Of a DNA stretch of 64,000 nt, positions 8,869-17,205 are shown piece after piece. This DNA is from Candidatus Proelusimicrobium volucris. Its GTDB lineage: Bacteria > Elusimicrobiota > Elusimicrobia > Elusimicrobiales > Elusimicrobiaceae. The notes under the pieces are model-generated. The model ran no database searches, was not told the origin of the DNA, and saw only the letters and a list, made by a program, of their open reading frames with translations. The number at the start of each line of letters is the position of its first letter. The first letter of the stretch is position 1. Made by a program: the position numbers and the translations under genes. The DNA lies in NCBI GenBank assembly GCA_944324665.1, contig CALUXD010000002.1, forward strand, positions 124,001 to 188,000, given 5' to 3'.

Positions 8869-8888
8869 AGTCAAGAGGGTGGTTCTAT

Positions 8889-9575
8889 ATGTGCCATAAA
8901 TCCAGCTATTTTGACAATTATTGCCGTATTCTGGCGGATGCGCGCGCCATTGCGGGGAAGAACGGTTTCGACGCCGATAAGGTTAATGTGCTTGTGGTAA
9001 CGAAATACGCTCGCGCCGAGCAAATAGCGCAGCTGCTAAGCTGCGGCGGTATATCGATGATAGGGGAATCTCGTCTACAAGACAGCTTGGAAAAGTGGAA
9101 CTCGCCTTTGCTTAGCGGATATAAAGTACAAAAATTTTTTATAGGGCACTTACAAACCAATAAGGCTGCAAAAGTAGTAGACAATTTTGATTTTATTTGT
9201 TCTTTAGACTCTTTGCGTTTGGCGCGTTGTATAGACAAGGAAGGCGAGAAACTGGGGCGCAGTGTTAGTTGCCTGGTCCAGATTAAGCTGACGGATCGGG
9301 AAACCCAGGGCGGTTTGCCATTGAAAGAGGCCGGCGATTTTATAGAGCAGGTCCGCAAGGGGTTTAAACACATAACGCTTAGGGGTATAATGGCGATAGC
9401 GCCCGACACCGAAGATAAAGCCCTGCTAAAAGAATGTTTTAAGAAAGCGGCTGAGATTTTTAAAGTCTATTTTACTAAAGAGGATTATCTTTCTTTGGGA
9501 ATGAGCGGGGATTATGAAACGGCGGTAGCAGAAGGCAGCAATCTGCCGAGAATAGGCAGCGCCGTATTTAAGTAG
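8889..9575 (+). CDS. yggS: YggS-family pyridoxal phosphate homeostasis protein
   Basis: A 228-residue single-domain alanine-racemase-like TIM barrel that binds pyridoxal 5'-phosphate and buffers its level; no enzymatic reaction is known for the family. Visible features are the PLP lysine in LVVTKYA, the IGESRLQD strand, FFIGHLQTNKAAKV, the MAIAP segment and the phosphate-binding LGMSGDYETAVAEGSN near the C terminus. Length matches the family. An AGAGGG sequence precedes the ATG, with a good promoter just upstream. A DUF167 gene follows within 20 bases, the same pairing as yggS/yggU loci in other bacteria, so they form a two-gene operon. Confidence 0.95.
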   Translation: MCHKSSYFDNYCRILADARAIAGKNGFDADKVNVLVVTKYARAEQIAQLLSCGGISMIGESRLQDSLEKWNSPLLSGYKVQKFFIGHLQTNKAAKVVDNFDFICSLDSLRLARCIDKEGEKLGRSVSCLVQIKLTDRETQGGLPLKEAGDFIEQVRKGFKHITLRGIMAIAPDTEDKALLKECFKKAAEIFKVYFTKEDYLSLGMSGDYETAVAEGSNLPRIGSAVFK

Positions 9576-9595
9576 ATTTGGGAAGGAGGAAGGGC

Positions 9596-9859
9596 ATGAT
9601 AATAAAAGTGCGGGTAATTTCCACTACCGGAGACAATGAAGTAGTAAGCAGGATAGGCAGCGTGCTTCGCGTAAAAGTTAAGACGAAGAAGTTAGACAGC
9701 GAAGCCAATGATATTCTTAAATATTTTATGGCGGACTTTTTCTCCGTCAATGAAGAAGACATAAACATAATCAAAGGCAACAAAGGCAAGGAAAAGACGG
9801 TGGAGGTTCGCGGTAAAAGCGAGGAAGCCTTAAAAAAGGTAATGGACGCCATACCGTAA
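9596..9859 (+). CDS. DUF167/YggU-family protein
   Basis: An 87-residue protein. I prefer the ATG at 9596, directly after a strong GGAGGAAGG Shine-Dalgarno, to the TTG at 9578. It matches the DUF167 (YggU) alpha/beta fold: KVRVISTTGDNEVV at the N terminus, a central L(K)VKVKTKKLDSEAND block and a C-terminal IIKGNKGKEKTVEV strand, equivalent to the family's SG...SRxK. The function of the family is unknown. It lies 20 bases behind yggS and ends before a strong terminator, so it is the second gene of that operon. Confidence 0.88.
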   Translation: MIIKVRVISTTGDNEVVSRIGSVLRVKVKTKKLDSEANDILKYFMADFFSVNEEDINIIKGNKGKEKTVEVRGKSEEALKKVMDAIP

Positions 9860-9931
9860 TTAGATCCGTTTTAAGATAACCAATTACACGCAAAGGATTT
9901 AAAAAGTTATTGTAATACAAGTTGTCATGGT

Positions 9932-9963
9932 GCCGCGTTAGTAAAGCTAACGCGGCTTTTTTG
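9932..9963 (+). terminator. Terminator of yggS operon
   Basis: GCCGCGTTAG/CTAACGCGGC stem with a 4-base loop, followed by TTTTTT. Confidence 0.94.
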
Positions 9964-10153
9964 TTTTAATCTATTTTAAAAAATCGATAATTTTAAAAAT
10001 GTTCACTATTTTTTAAGAGTTAAAATTTTCAATATTGACCTTTGAAATAGAGCTAAAGGCAGTGATAAATATTATTAGAAGGTTAATCCAATGTTTCAAG
10101 ATAAATACTTGAAAAATGGGATAAAAGTCTTTATAAATAAGAAAATTATAGGG

Positions 10154-10182
10154 TTGACTGGGAAAGTTGTAGATGTTAAGAT
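10154..10182 (+). promoter_or_regulatory. Promoter of Cys-rich gene A (TTGACT / TAAGAT)
   Basis: TTGACT at 10154-10159 and TAAGAT at 10177-10182 with a 17-base mixed-sequence spacer. The -35 shares the seven bases TTGACTG with the promoters of the other two family members, but this spacer has no T homopolymer, so this copy would be stably expressed if the model is right. Confidence 0.7.
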
Positions 10183-10253
10183 ATTATAAAGGGAGCTTTG
10201 TGTTTTGACATCAAGAAATTAAAACAGGTTTAGGAAAGGAGAAAGATATATTT

Positions 10254-11114
10254 ATGTTTCACATAAAAAGGAAATTGCCGATTATTATTATAACGGTTAT
10301 GCTTTGTGTGTTTATCGGCTCTACAAATGTGAAGGCGTATGAAACGTTTTTAACTCCTGGCAGCGGGGGGACGATAACCGATGTCGGAACGGTGGTGGAC
10401 GGTGGAATGGTCTCTACTGTAAATTGCAATTCCGTCGGTGCGATTCAATATCGCGCAAATAGTGATTGCGGGACTTCGCAGAGGACGTGCTGCGCAAATA
10501 AACTGTGGTCTGGTTGGGATAAGGAGTGTACTTGCCAAAAAGACGGTGAAGAATGCGACCGTTGGCAAATATACGCTAGTTTTGACGCCGAAAATTGCAA
10601 ATGCGTATGCCCCGAGGGCGCCATAGAGGTTAACGGCGTTTGCGAGTGTGACGAAGCCAATGGCTATAAACTAGGCGATCACGAATGTGTAAAAGATGAT
10701 ACTCCCTCATGTCCCGCAGACGAATGTTGGAACGGTTCGGCATGCGAGGCTAAAGGCTCTACGAGTATGTCTTGCGTTGGTTCTGTACAGTTGACGACAA
10801 GCGGGACTTTAACCAGAACGGCTATCTGCCATGAGGGAAGCGGTTGGTCTTATGGGGGATGGAAAGGAACATGTAGATGTCCCAACGGCTATACGTGGGT
10901 AGGAAGCGGGTTGAGCGGATATTGCGATAAAGAAGAGTCTTGGGTTTGGTCTTGTGACCACGGTTCAATAGTGTCCACTGACGGTTGTAAGATTTATGGC
11001 GGGGAAAATCCTCTCAGGGGATATCCATGCAGCAGTAAGGGTGCTACTGCGACAGCTTATGAAGATATAGGCGCTGGACAGTGTGAAAAAGCCTATTGTG
11101 TATGTGGAGGATAA
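10254..11114 (+). CDS. Secreted cysteine-rich protein A (three-member family of this window)
   Basis: A 286-residue protein with a clear Sec signal peptide (basic start, hydrophobic 9-22, cleavage near VKA-Y). The mature part is extremely rich in Cys, Gly and Trp. Residues about 65-92 hold the family module: [QK]-Y-x4-[DT]-C-G-T, four residues, then C-C-x4-W-S-G-[WC]-[DN]-[KQ]-x-C. Residues 113-130 look like short EGF-like or 'NGxCxC' units, and 158-164 hold CWNGSAC, also present in protein C. No LPxTG, lipobox or barrel is seen, so it should be secreted or held at the surface by disulfide-bonded partners. I recognise no named family. It has its own promoter and terminator, hence a single-gene unit. 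Function is unknown. Confidence 0.85.
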   Translation: MFHIKRKLPIIIITVMLCVFIGSTNVKAYETFLTPGSGGTITDVGTVVDGGMVSTVNCNSVGAIQYRANSDCGTSQRTCCANKLWSGWDKECTCQKDGEECDRWQIYASFDAENCKCVCPEGAIEVNGVCECDEANGYKLGDHECVKDDTPSCPADECWNGSACEAKGSTSMSCVGSVQLTTSGTLTRTAICHEGSGWSYGGWKGTCRCPNGYTWVGSGLSGYCDKEESWVWSCDHGSIVSTDGCKIYGGENPLRGYPCSSKGATATAYEDIGAGQCEKAYCVCGG

Positions 11115-11214
11115 AATAGGCATAAGGTATGTTTTAATTTACCTATAATAATGTCTATAATTGTGAATTGTAGATATTGCGATTGTTAAGGAAACTAACA
11201 TCTTATAATTAACT

Positions 11215-11245
11215 GCCCCGCCGATTTGTCGGCGGGGTTTTTTAT
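11215..11245. terminator. Terminator of Cys-rich gene A
   Basis: CCCCGCCG/CGGCGGGG stem with a 6-base loop and a T run. The same stem, with a similar AAC(T/C)G lead, ends Cys-rich gene B. Confidence 0.92.
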
Positions 11246-11339
11246 TGTTTGCGCTGTTGCTTTGAAATATGCATTGTACGGATATATTTATATTGCGTTA
11301 AAATGTATTTTACTTTATTATAGTAGATAGAACTCGTAA

Positions 11340-11810
11340 TCAGAGTTTGAATTTATTTTTAAAGCCGCGTTCCATCTCTCTGGAGAGGTCTTTCTTTTTG
11401 AGGGTTTCGCGTTTATCGTATATTTTTTTACCTTTGGCCAATGCTATTTTGGCTTTTGCCCAACCGTTTTTAAGATATATTTCCAACGGTACTATGGTTT
11501 GGCCTTTTATTTCATTGGCGGCTGCAAGTTTATTGATTTCCTTTCTGTGCAGGAGCAGTTTTCTTGTTCTTGTCGGGTCCAAAGATGTATGAGTGTTGAA
11601 AGCATAGGGCTTGATGTGCATATTAAACAGATACGCTTCGCCTTTATCCATTCTGACGAAGGAGGAATCCAAACTGCAGTCTTTAAGACGCAGCGATTTT
11701 ATTTCCGAGCCGAAAAGCGCCATACCCGCTTCGAATGTCTCCAGAATGAAATATTCGTGCAGTGCTTTTCTGTTTGTCGAAACAACTTCTATTCCTTTCT
11801 TCCTTGCCAT
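11340..11810 (-). CDS. smpB: SsrA-binding protein SmpB
   Basis: A 156-residue tmRNA-binding protein of the trans-translation ribosome rescue system. Recognisable blocks are the N-terminal NRKALHEYFILETFEAGMALFGSEIKS beta-barrel start (split here as NRKALHEY and GSEIKSLR), FNMHIKPY, the DPTRTRKLLLHRKEI block, and the basic tail KKIYDKRETLKKKD that folds in the decoding centre. Full length. No tmRNA gene was recognised in the window. The gene is divergent from tRNA-Leu, about 100 bases away. Confidence 0.97.
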   Translation of the reverse strand: MARKKGIEVVSTNRKALHEYFILETFEAGMALFGSEIKSLRLKDCSLDSSFVRMDKGEAYLFNMHIKPYAFNTHTSLDPTRTRKLLLHRKEINKLAAANEIKGQTIVPLEIYLKNGWAKAKIALAKGKKIYDKRETLKKKDLSREMERGFKNKFKL

Positions 11811-11867
11811 AGAAGTAATTTTAGCAAATTTACCGAAGGAAAGATAAAAGGTATATTTTATTCTTGA

Positions 11868-11896
11868 TTGTAAAAAAAGTCTGAATTTAATAAAAT
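11868..11896 (+). promoter_or_regulatory. Promoter of tRNA-Leu
   Basis: TTGTAA (11868-11873) and TAAAAT (11891-11896) with a 17-base spacer, placing the start a few bases before the mature tRNA 5' end. Confidence 0.65.
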
Positions 11897-11906
11897 AATC
11901 AAAGAT

Positions 11907-11990
11907 GGGCGGGTGGCGGAATTGGCAGACGCGTACGGCTCAGGACCGTATGTCCGAAAGGACTTAAGGGTTCAAATCCCTTTCCGCCCA
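11907..11990 (+). tRNA. tRNA-Leu, anticodon CAG
   Basis: Class II cloverleaf of 84 nt. Acceptor GGGCGGG pairs with TCCGCCC (one G-U), discriminator A. The anticodon stem is TACGG/CCGTA with loop CTCAGGA, giving CAG (codon CUG). The long variable arm TGTCC-GAAA-GGAC is typical of leucine tRNAs, and the T arm AAGGG-TTCAAAT-CCCTT is perfect. CCA is not encoded; it must be added after transcription, unlike the tRNA-Arg of this window. Confidence 0.95.
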
Positions 11991-12047
11991 TTGTTTTCTG
12001 ATTAACTTCTTTTATCTCCCTACACAATTCTATAACAAACAGAGTAA

Positions 12048-12683
12048 ATGATTATGAAAAAGATATGGCTAAGTGTCTTTTTGACGCTATTTTTGTCTTT
12101 TCCGTTAGCGGCGTATGATTATCCTTCCGATTTGGAGGGATCAAATGCCCTTTTGGAAAGCAGGTATGCCAGCGTTCGTCCTTACGTCAGGGCAGATGCG
12201 GGGCTTACTTATTCCTCTTTTGAGCTTGGCTCGGGATAGGATTTGACAGGCTTCCAATTTATAGGCAATTTGGCTTTGGGCGCGGAGTATAAGCGTTCCA
12301 GAGTGGAATTGGCTTATCAGCCCAGGGAAGCCGTTTCCGATGTGATATATATGCTTGCGGATACTTTCGCCAGCGTCAGCGGCGACGTATTTATGGTCAA
12401 CTACTTTTACGATTTCTTCTATGCTAAGTATTTCGACCTTTATATAGGAGCCGGGGTCGGTGTCGATAAGTGGGAAAGTGTTTCCCGCGCTACGATATCT
12501 GGTTCTAAAGATGTAAAAGATGACGGCACATCTTTTATAGGCGGGCTGTATTTGGGAATGAGTTTTAATATCCCTATGAAGTATATCGTGACCAGTTTGG
12601 ATATGGGCGTAGATTATTACTATGAAAGGCATTTTAAAACTAACAATTTTGTTCCCAAAGTGGGATTAAGGTTTGGTTTTTAG
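12048..12683 (+). pseudogene. Outer-membrane beta-barrel protein interrupted by an in-frame amber codon
   Basis: Two frames, 12048-12239 and 12240-12683, are in the same reading frame and are separated only by TAG at 12237-12239. Together they give about 211 residues. There is a signal peptide (hydrophobic 6-19, cleavage near PLAA-YD). Alternating amphipathic strands follow (VRPYVRADAGLTYSSFELG, then FIGNLALGAEYKRSRVELAY and so on). The C terminus ends in FVPKVGLRFGF with terminal Phe, as in OmpA/OprF-type eight-stranded barrels. The barrel is intact on both sides of the stop and shows no frameshift, so this is either a recent point nonsense mutation, a sequencing error, or a readthrough or suppression case. 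The gene has its own terminator. Function is unknown beyond a small porin-like barrel. Confidence 0.8.
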
Positions 12684-12686
12684 CCA

Positions 12687-12714
12687 AAAGCCCCGCCTTC
12701 AGGCGGGGTTTTTT
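12687..12714. terminator. Terminator of the barrel gene
   Basis: AAGCCCCGCC/GGCGGGG hairpin with a TTCA tetraloop and TTTTTT, directly after the stop. Confidence 0.93.
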
Positions 12715-12845
12715 ATTTCGGCGTTTTGATAGGAATTTATTGCTCTGTATGAGGGTGTTAAAATATAGTAAAATTGATAAAGCCTAGAGCTATGGACATA
12801 AGGCATAAACCTTGCCTTTTAGGCTCAAGAAAAGCGGGTATTTTG

Positions 12846-13658
12846 ATGTTGTCAAGAAAGAAAAAGGCCACCAGGCGTTTTGCGCCGATACGCGGCAAGC
12901 GGGAAAAGGCCCTCAGAATAAAGAGAATAATTTTGGTTTTATCGGCTTTTGCGGTTATATTTGCGGTATTTTTCGTTTTAAATAAGGCCGCGGATATGAT
13001 TTTTGACGCGAAAAGCCGTCCTCAATGGCTGCAATGGCACGTTAAAAAGATAAATGTAGGCGGAGAAAACGGGGCGATAGCCGAAGAAGTGAAAAAATAT
13101 ATAACATTTAAGGAAGGCGACGCCATATCCTATTCGGATTGTTCTGCGTTGGAAGGCTTATTGGAAGACAATTTGAAGGAGTTGAAGAAAGTTTCGGTTT
13201 GGCGCAATTATTTTACCGGGGACTTAAACGTGAAGATAAAGAAGCACGAGCCCTTTGGCAGAATAGAAACCGAAAACAAAAAGTATCTTTTTGCGGAGAA
13301 CGGCCTTATTTTTAACGATGATAAATCTCCCCGATATGAGGCCCTTTTGAAGATAAAAACGGAAGGGGAAATAAAAGGTGAATTTTTGTCTAAAGAATTT
13401 GTAGAATTAGTAAAAGCGGTAAAGGGCGAAACCGATTTGTCGGTGGAGGAATTTACCGTGAATATGGATAAACAATCTTTCGGTTTAACGCTGAAAGGTG
13501 CATATGCAGATATGGGCGGGTTGAAAGACGGCGCCGGAAAGATAAAAGTTTTGGAAAGGGTTATGGCGGAATCTGCCCGCCGCGGTTTTAAAGAACCCTT
13601 TAAGATTGATTTCAATTATTTTAACGACGGCAAAATATATTTAAAGCCGTCGGCATAA
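12846..13658 (+). CDS. ftsQ: Cell division protein FtsQ
   Basis: About 270 residues from the ATG at 12846; another ATG at 12792 in the same frame is possible and neither ribosome site is decisive. Architecture fits FtsQ/DivIB: a very basic cytoplasmic start (SRKKKATRRFAPIRGKR), one transmembrane helix (about residues 25-48 of the short form), then a POTRA-like periplasmic domain with INVGGENGAIAEEVKKYI. A beta domain with VNVKIKKHEPF-like strands and the late 'LIFNDD' block comes next. FtsQ links cytoplasmic and periplasmic divisome parts. Sequence similarity within the family is low, so the call leans on position: it directly precedes ftsA and ftsZ. Confidence 0.85.
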   Translation: MLSRKKKATRRFAPIRGKREKALRIKRIILVLSAFAVIFAVFFVLNKAADMIFDAKSRPQWLQWHVKKINVGGENGAIAEEVKKYITFKEGDAISYSDCSALEGLLEDNLKELKKVSVWRNYFTGDLNVKIKKHEPFGRIETENKKYLFAENGLIFNDDKSPRYEALLKIKTEGEIKGEFLSKEFVELVKAVKGETDLSVEEFTVNMDKQSFGLTLKGAYADMGGLKDGAGKIKVLERVMAESARRGFKEPFKIDFNYFNDGKIYLKPSA

Positions 13659-13673
13659 AGGTGTTTTTATAAT

Positions 13674-14927
13674 ATGGCTAAGACGAATTTAATAGCAGCA
13701 TTGGATATAGGCAGCGGCAAAGTAACGGCCGTGGCCGCCGCATATGACGCGGAAACTAATTCTTTAAGGGTAGTAGCGGGTAAAAGCGTTCCTTGCCGCG
13801 GCCTTAAGAGAGGAATGGTCAGCGATATAAGGGAAGCCTCCTCCTCAATAACCGAGGCTATAAACTATATGGAGGAAAAAGCCGAGCAAGACATAAACGC
13901 TTTATATGTAGCTTTGCGCGGGGATCATTTGGAATCCTTTACCAATCACGGGACGTACAATATATCCCGTGCCAATAAAGAAATTACGGCCGAAGATATA
14001 GAGCAGGCGATAGCGAATGCGCGTTCGATCCCGATAAAGATAGATAACGAGATTATAAGCGTAGTTCCGCAAGGTTTTTCCATAGACCGCAAAGGGGGGA
14101 TAACCAATCCCGAGGGCATGGACGGTTCTCTTTTGGAGGTTGACGTCCATATAACTACCGGTTTAAGCTCTTGTGTGAATAATTTAATGAAAGCTATCAC
14201 CCGCCCAGGCTTTAGGGTCGACGGAAAATTTTATGGTTTGGTGTGCCTGGCCGAGAGCGTACTTTCTCCCGAGGAAAAAGAGAGTTATTGCCTGATAATA
14301 GATTTGGGCGGGGAAACAATATCCGTAGGCATATGGGCGGAAGGCGCTTTGATATACGCCAAAGATTTTCCGTTCGGGTGCGATATTTTTACCAGGGATA
14401 TAATAAACGCTTTGCATACGCCCAAAGCCAGCGCGGCGGAAATAAAAGAGCGTTACGGCGTGGCTTATCCGGCGTATTTGGAGGAGGAAACTACGATAGA
14501 AGTTCCCTCCATGGACGGCAAAAGCTCCTCCGAGATAAAAAAGAGTTACCTTTTGGATATAATCCAGCCGCGGGCGGAAGAACTTTTTGAAACTATCCGC
14601 GAGAGCATAGAAAAAGCCGGTTTTGGCGATTTCTTAAAGGAAGGTTATGCCGTACTTACGGGCGGCGGTTCTTTAATGCCTGGCATAGAGGCACAGTGTT
14701 GCCAGAGCTTGGGGCTTAAGGAAGCGCACAAAGCTACGGTCCAGCGCGACATAATAGACGCGGAAGAAAAATATTTTGATCCGATGTATACGACGGCATT
14801 GTCTTTGGCGGCCTATGCCGCGCGCAGGGAAATGATAGCTGAGGAGCACGGCCGCGACATGGTAAACAGGTCGCCTATACTAAAATTCTTCAATATGCTG
14901 AAGAATTCCAACATTTTTGGCGGTTAA
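13674..14927 (+). CDS. ftsA: Cell division protein FtsA
   Basis: A 417-residue actin-fold ATPase that tethers FtsZ filaments to the membrane and starts divisome assembly. Visible features: the phosphate-1 loop AALDIGSGKVTA, the family's SHF/1C domain (GRAI-type region with RGLKRGMVSDI and the HITTGLSS segment), the phosphate-2 loop IIDLGGETISVGIW, the adenosine-binding VLTGGGSLMPGIE, and a C-terminal amphipathic stretch (SPILKFFNMLKNSNIFGG) that would act as the membrane-targeting helix. It sits 15 bases after ftsQ and 3 bases before ftsZ, in one operon. Confidence 0.96.
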   Translation: MAKTNLIAALDIGSGKVTAVAAAYDAETNSLRVVAGKSVPCRGLKRGMVSDIREASSSITEAINYMEEKAEQDINALYVALRGDHLESFTNHGTYNISRANKEITAEDIEQAIANARSIPIKIDNEIISVVPQGFSIDRKGGITNPEGMDGSLLEVDVHITTGLSSCVNNLMKAITRPGFRVDGKFYGLVCLAESVLSPEEKESYCLIIDLGGETISVGIWAEGALIYAKDFPFGCDIFTRDIINALHTPKASAAEIKERYGVAYPAYLEEETTIEVPSMDGKSSSEIKKSYLLDIIQPRAEELFETIRESIEKAGFGDFLKEGYAVLTGGGSLMPGIEAQCCQSLGLKEAHKATVQRDIIDAEEKYFDPMYTTALSLAAYAARREMIAEEHGRDMVNRSPILKFFNMLKNSNIFGG

Positions 14928-14930
14928 TTT

Positions 14931-16130
14931 ATGAGCGATAATTCATTGGATTCATTGTTTTCGTCGGCCGAACAGTTTGAAGGAAAGTTGGCCAAGATAA
15001 AATGCGTCGGAGTAGGCGGCGGAGGCGGCAACGCTATAAACCACATGATGGAAGCGGGGATAGAAAATGTCGATTTCGTGGCTATAAATACGGACGCGCA
15101 GGATTTAAGGCGCAACAAGGCGCCGTATTTGGTGCAAGTCGGCGAGAAAATAACAAAAGGGTTGGGCGTCGGCGGCGATCCTAAGCGCGGCAAGCAGGCG
15201 GCGGAAGAATCGATAGAGCAGCTTCGCAATGTGGTTACCGACACCGATTTGCTTTTTATAACAGCGGGAATGGGCGGCGGAACAGGTACGGGCGTAGCGC
15301 CGGCTTTGGCCAAGGTCGCAAAAGAAATATATGGCGACAATATTTTGGTGGTCGGAGTAGTTACCAGGCCGTTTAATTTTGAAGGATATGTGCGTGCGGA
15401 TCAGGCTGATAAAGGCATAAAGGAAATGCAGGAATATGTGGACTCGATGATAATCGTCCCGAACGAAAGACTGTTTGAAAATATAGATTCCAAAACTACT
15501 ACGGAAGAAGCCTTCAAAATGGTCGACGAGGTGCTTTTGCAGGCCGTAAAAGGAATTTCGGAAGTGATATTGCGCCCCGGCAATATGAACATAGATTATA
15601 ATGACCTTAAAACTGTAATGTTAAAATCTGGGTGTTCTTTGATAGGGATAGGGCAGGCTAAAGGGCCTAAGCGGCACTTGGACGCGGCGCGCCAGGCATT
15701 GAGTTCTCCTCTGCTTGAAAACGCCGATATATCCGGCGCTAAAGGATTTATAGTATATTTTACCGCGCCCGATGATATTACCATGACGGAGCAAGGCGAT
15801 GTGATGAATATAATCAAGCAATATGCCAGCAACGAATCTAAGGTAATGTTTGGGCATATGTACGATAAGAGTTTGCCGCCGGGCACATTCAGCGTGACGA
15901 TAATAGCCACTGGCTTTGGAAGAGAGGGTGCGCCCCGTTTAAATACGGTAAGGCATTCTTTGGGGGTGGGTTCTCCCGAGAAGACGCGCGAGCCCATCAG
16001 GAATATTCTGCCGCATACGGCTTCGCCGCGGACGGTGAACCGCACGCCAAGAAGCGCGGACGCTTTTGATTCAAGATCTGATTTTATGCTTATCCCTGCG
16101 TTTATAAGACGCAGGAAGGAGGGAAAGTAA
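14931..16130 (+). CDS. ftsZ: Cell division GTPase FtsZ
   Basis: A 399-residue tubulin homologue forming the division ring. The tubulin signature GMGGGTGTGVAPALA binds GTP phosphate, and IKCVGVGGGGGNAINHM is the N-terminal nucleotide loop. The T7 loop is present as VMLKSGCSLIGIG with the catalytic acidic region just before it (MNIDYNDL). After the globular core (to about residue 330) comes a basic linker, then a C-terminal peptide DFMLIPAFIRRRKEGK. This corresponds to the conserved tail (consensus DIPAFLRR) that binds FtsA, here followed by a basic extension. Transcribed with ftsQA; pilT follows after 1 base. Confidence 0.98.
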   Translation: MSDNSLDSLFSSAEQFEGKLAKIKCVGVGGGGGNAINHMMEAGIENVDFVAINTDAQDLRRNKAPYLVQVGEKITKGLGVGGDPKRGKQAAEESIEQLRNVVTDTDLLFITAGMGGGTGTGVAPALAKVAKEIYGDNILVVGVVTRPFNFEGYVRADQADKGIKEMQEYVDSMIIVPNERLFENIDSKTTTEEAFKMVDEVLLQAVKGISEVILRPGNMNIDYNDLKTVMLKSGCSLIGIGQAKGPKRHLDAARQALSSPLLENADISGAKGFIVYFTAPDDITMTEQGDVMNIIKQYASNESKVMFGHMYDKSLPPGTFSVTIIATGFGREGAPRLNTVRHSLGVGSPEKTREPIRNILPHTASPRTVNRTPRSADAFDSRSDFMLIPAFIRRRKEGK

Positions 16131-16131
16131 T

Positions 16132-17205
16132 ATGGCCATAGGACTTACCACTTTGCTTAAAACGGTAGTAGACAATAAAGCCAGCGGCTTGCATATAAGG
16201 GGGAACTCTAATGCTTATGTTCGCATAAACACGAAGATAAGGGAGATAGAGGACTGTTTCTTGACCAATGACGACGTTAAGAAAATCGCCGCTGCGATAA
16301 TGGGCGAACGCGAAAAAAAGATGTTCGACCAGAACTTGAGCGTAGACTTCGCGCTCGACGCTAAAGAATACGGCCGTTTTAGGTTTAACGTATTTAGGCA
16401 ATCGGGCAAAATATGTATGGCCATAAGGCATATACCGTTAAGGATACCCTCGTTTGAACAGCTTAATCTGCCCGGCGAAACGCTTAAGAAAATAGCCGAT
16501 AACCACCGCGGCATAGTGTTGGTAACGGGTATGACGGGTTCGGGCAAATCTTCTACTTTGGCCGCGATGATAGACCATATAAATAAGACTCGTTCCTGCC
16601 ATATCCTTACGGTGGAAGACCCTATCGAATTTGTGCATACCGATCAGCGCAGCATAGTCAGCCAGCTTTCTTTGGGTACGGATACGCTTTCTTATTCATC
16701 CGCACTCAGATACGCCATGAGGCAAGATCCTAACGTAATCATGTTGGGCGAAATGCGCGACGCGGAAGTTATCCGTTCGGCCATAGCGGCGGCGGAAATG
16801 GGGCAGCTGGTGCTTTCCACTCTGCACACGATTAACGCGGTGCAGACGATATCCAGGGTAATAGAATCCTTCCCGCCCGAGCATCAGGGGCAGGTGCGCT
16901 TTCAGCTGGCGGACCTTTTAAGGGGTGTGATATCGCAAAGGCTTCTGCCGAGAATAGGCGGCGGATTGGTACCCGCAATAGAGATAATGTTACCTACGGC
17001 TCAGATAAAAAAGTGTATACTGGAAAATAAAATCTCCGATATATATAAGGCTATATCTTCCGGCGAGTATTACGGCATGCAAACATTTGACGATTCTTTG
17101 GTAAGGCTTCACAGGGAAGGCAAGTGCAAACTTGAAGACGTTTTGGACTTCTCTACAAATCCGGACGGCATTATGCTCGCGCTTAGAGGCTTGGACAATA
17201 GATGA
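16132..17205 (+). CDS. pilT: Type IV pilus retraction ATPase PilT
   Basis: A 357-residue hexameric ATPase of the secretion-ATPase superfamily that drives pilus depolymerisation for twitching and DNA uptake. It shows the Walker A GMTGSGKSSTLAA, the Asp box (VEDPIEF), the Walker B VIMLGEMRDAEVIRSA, and the His box MGQLVLSTLHT. An AIRSAIAAAE-like helix and the length agree with PilT rather than the longer PilB. A Shine-Dalgarno AGGAGGGAAAG overlaps the ftsZ end. It overlaps cmk by four bases. No pilin genes are next to it, so the pilus itself is encoded elsewhere. The placement between ftsZ and cmk is unusual. Confidence 0.95.
   Translation: MAIGLTTLLKTVVDNKASGLHIRGNSNAYVRINTKIREIEDCFLTNDDVKKIAAAIMGEREKKMFDQNLSVDFALDAKEYGRFRFNVFRQSGKICMAIRHIPLRIPSFEQLNLPGETLKKIADNHRGIVLVTGMTGSGKSSTLAAMIDHINKTRSCHILTVEDPIEFVHTDQRSIVSQLSLGTDTLSYSSALRYAMRQDPNVIMLGEMRDAEVIRSAIAAAEMGQLVLSTLHTINAVQTISRVIESFPPEHQGQVRFQLADLLRGVISQRLLPRIGGGLVPAIEIMLPTAQIKKCILENKISDIYKAISSGEYYGMQTFDDSLVRLHREGKCKLEDVLDFSTNPDGIMLALRGLDNR

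Larger units (their letters stand above)
9860..10253. other. Intergenic region before Cys-rich gene A
   Basis: About 390 bases. It holds the terminator of the yggS operon (9932-9963), then AT-rich DNA, then a promoter (10154-10182) and a strong Shine-Dalgarno (GGAAAGGAG) in front of the next gene. I see no additional open frame. Confidence 0.6.

Noticed and set aside
12048-12683. Two separate small genes on either side of 12237
   Set aside because: Both parts are in one frame, and only together do they give a signal peptide plus a complete barrel with a terminal Phe; the second part has no start with a ribosome site.
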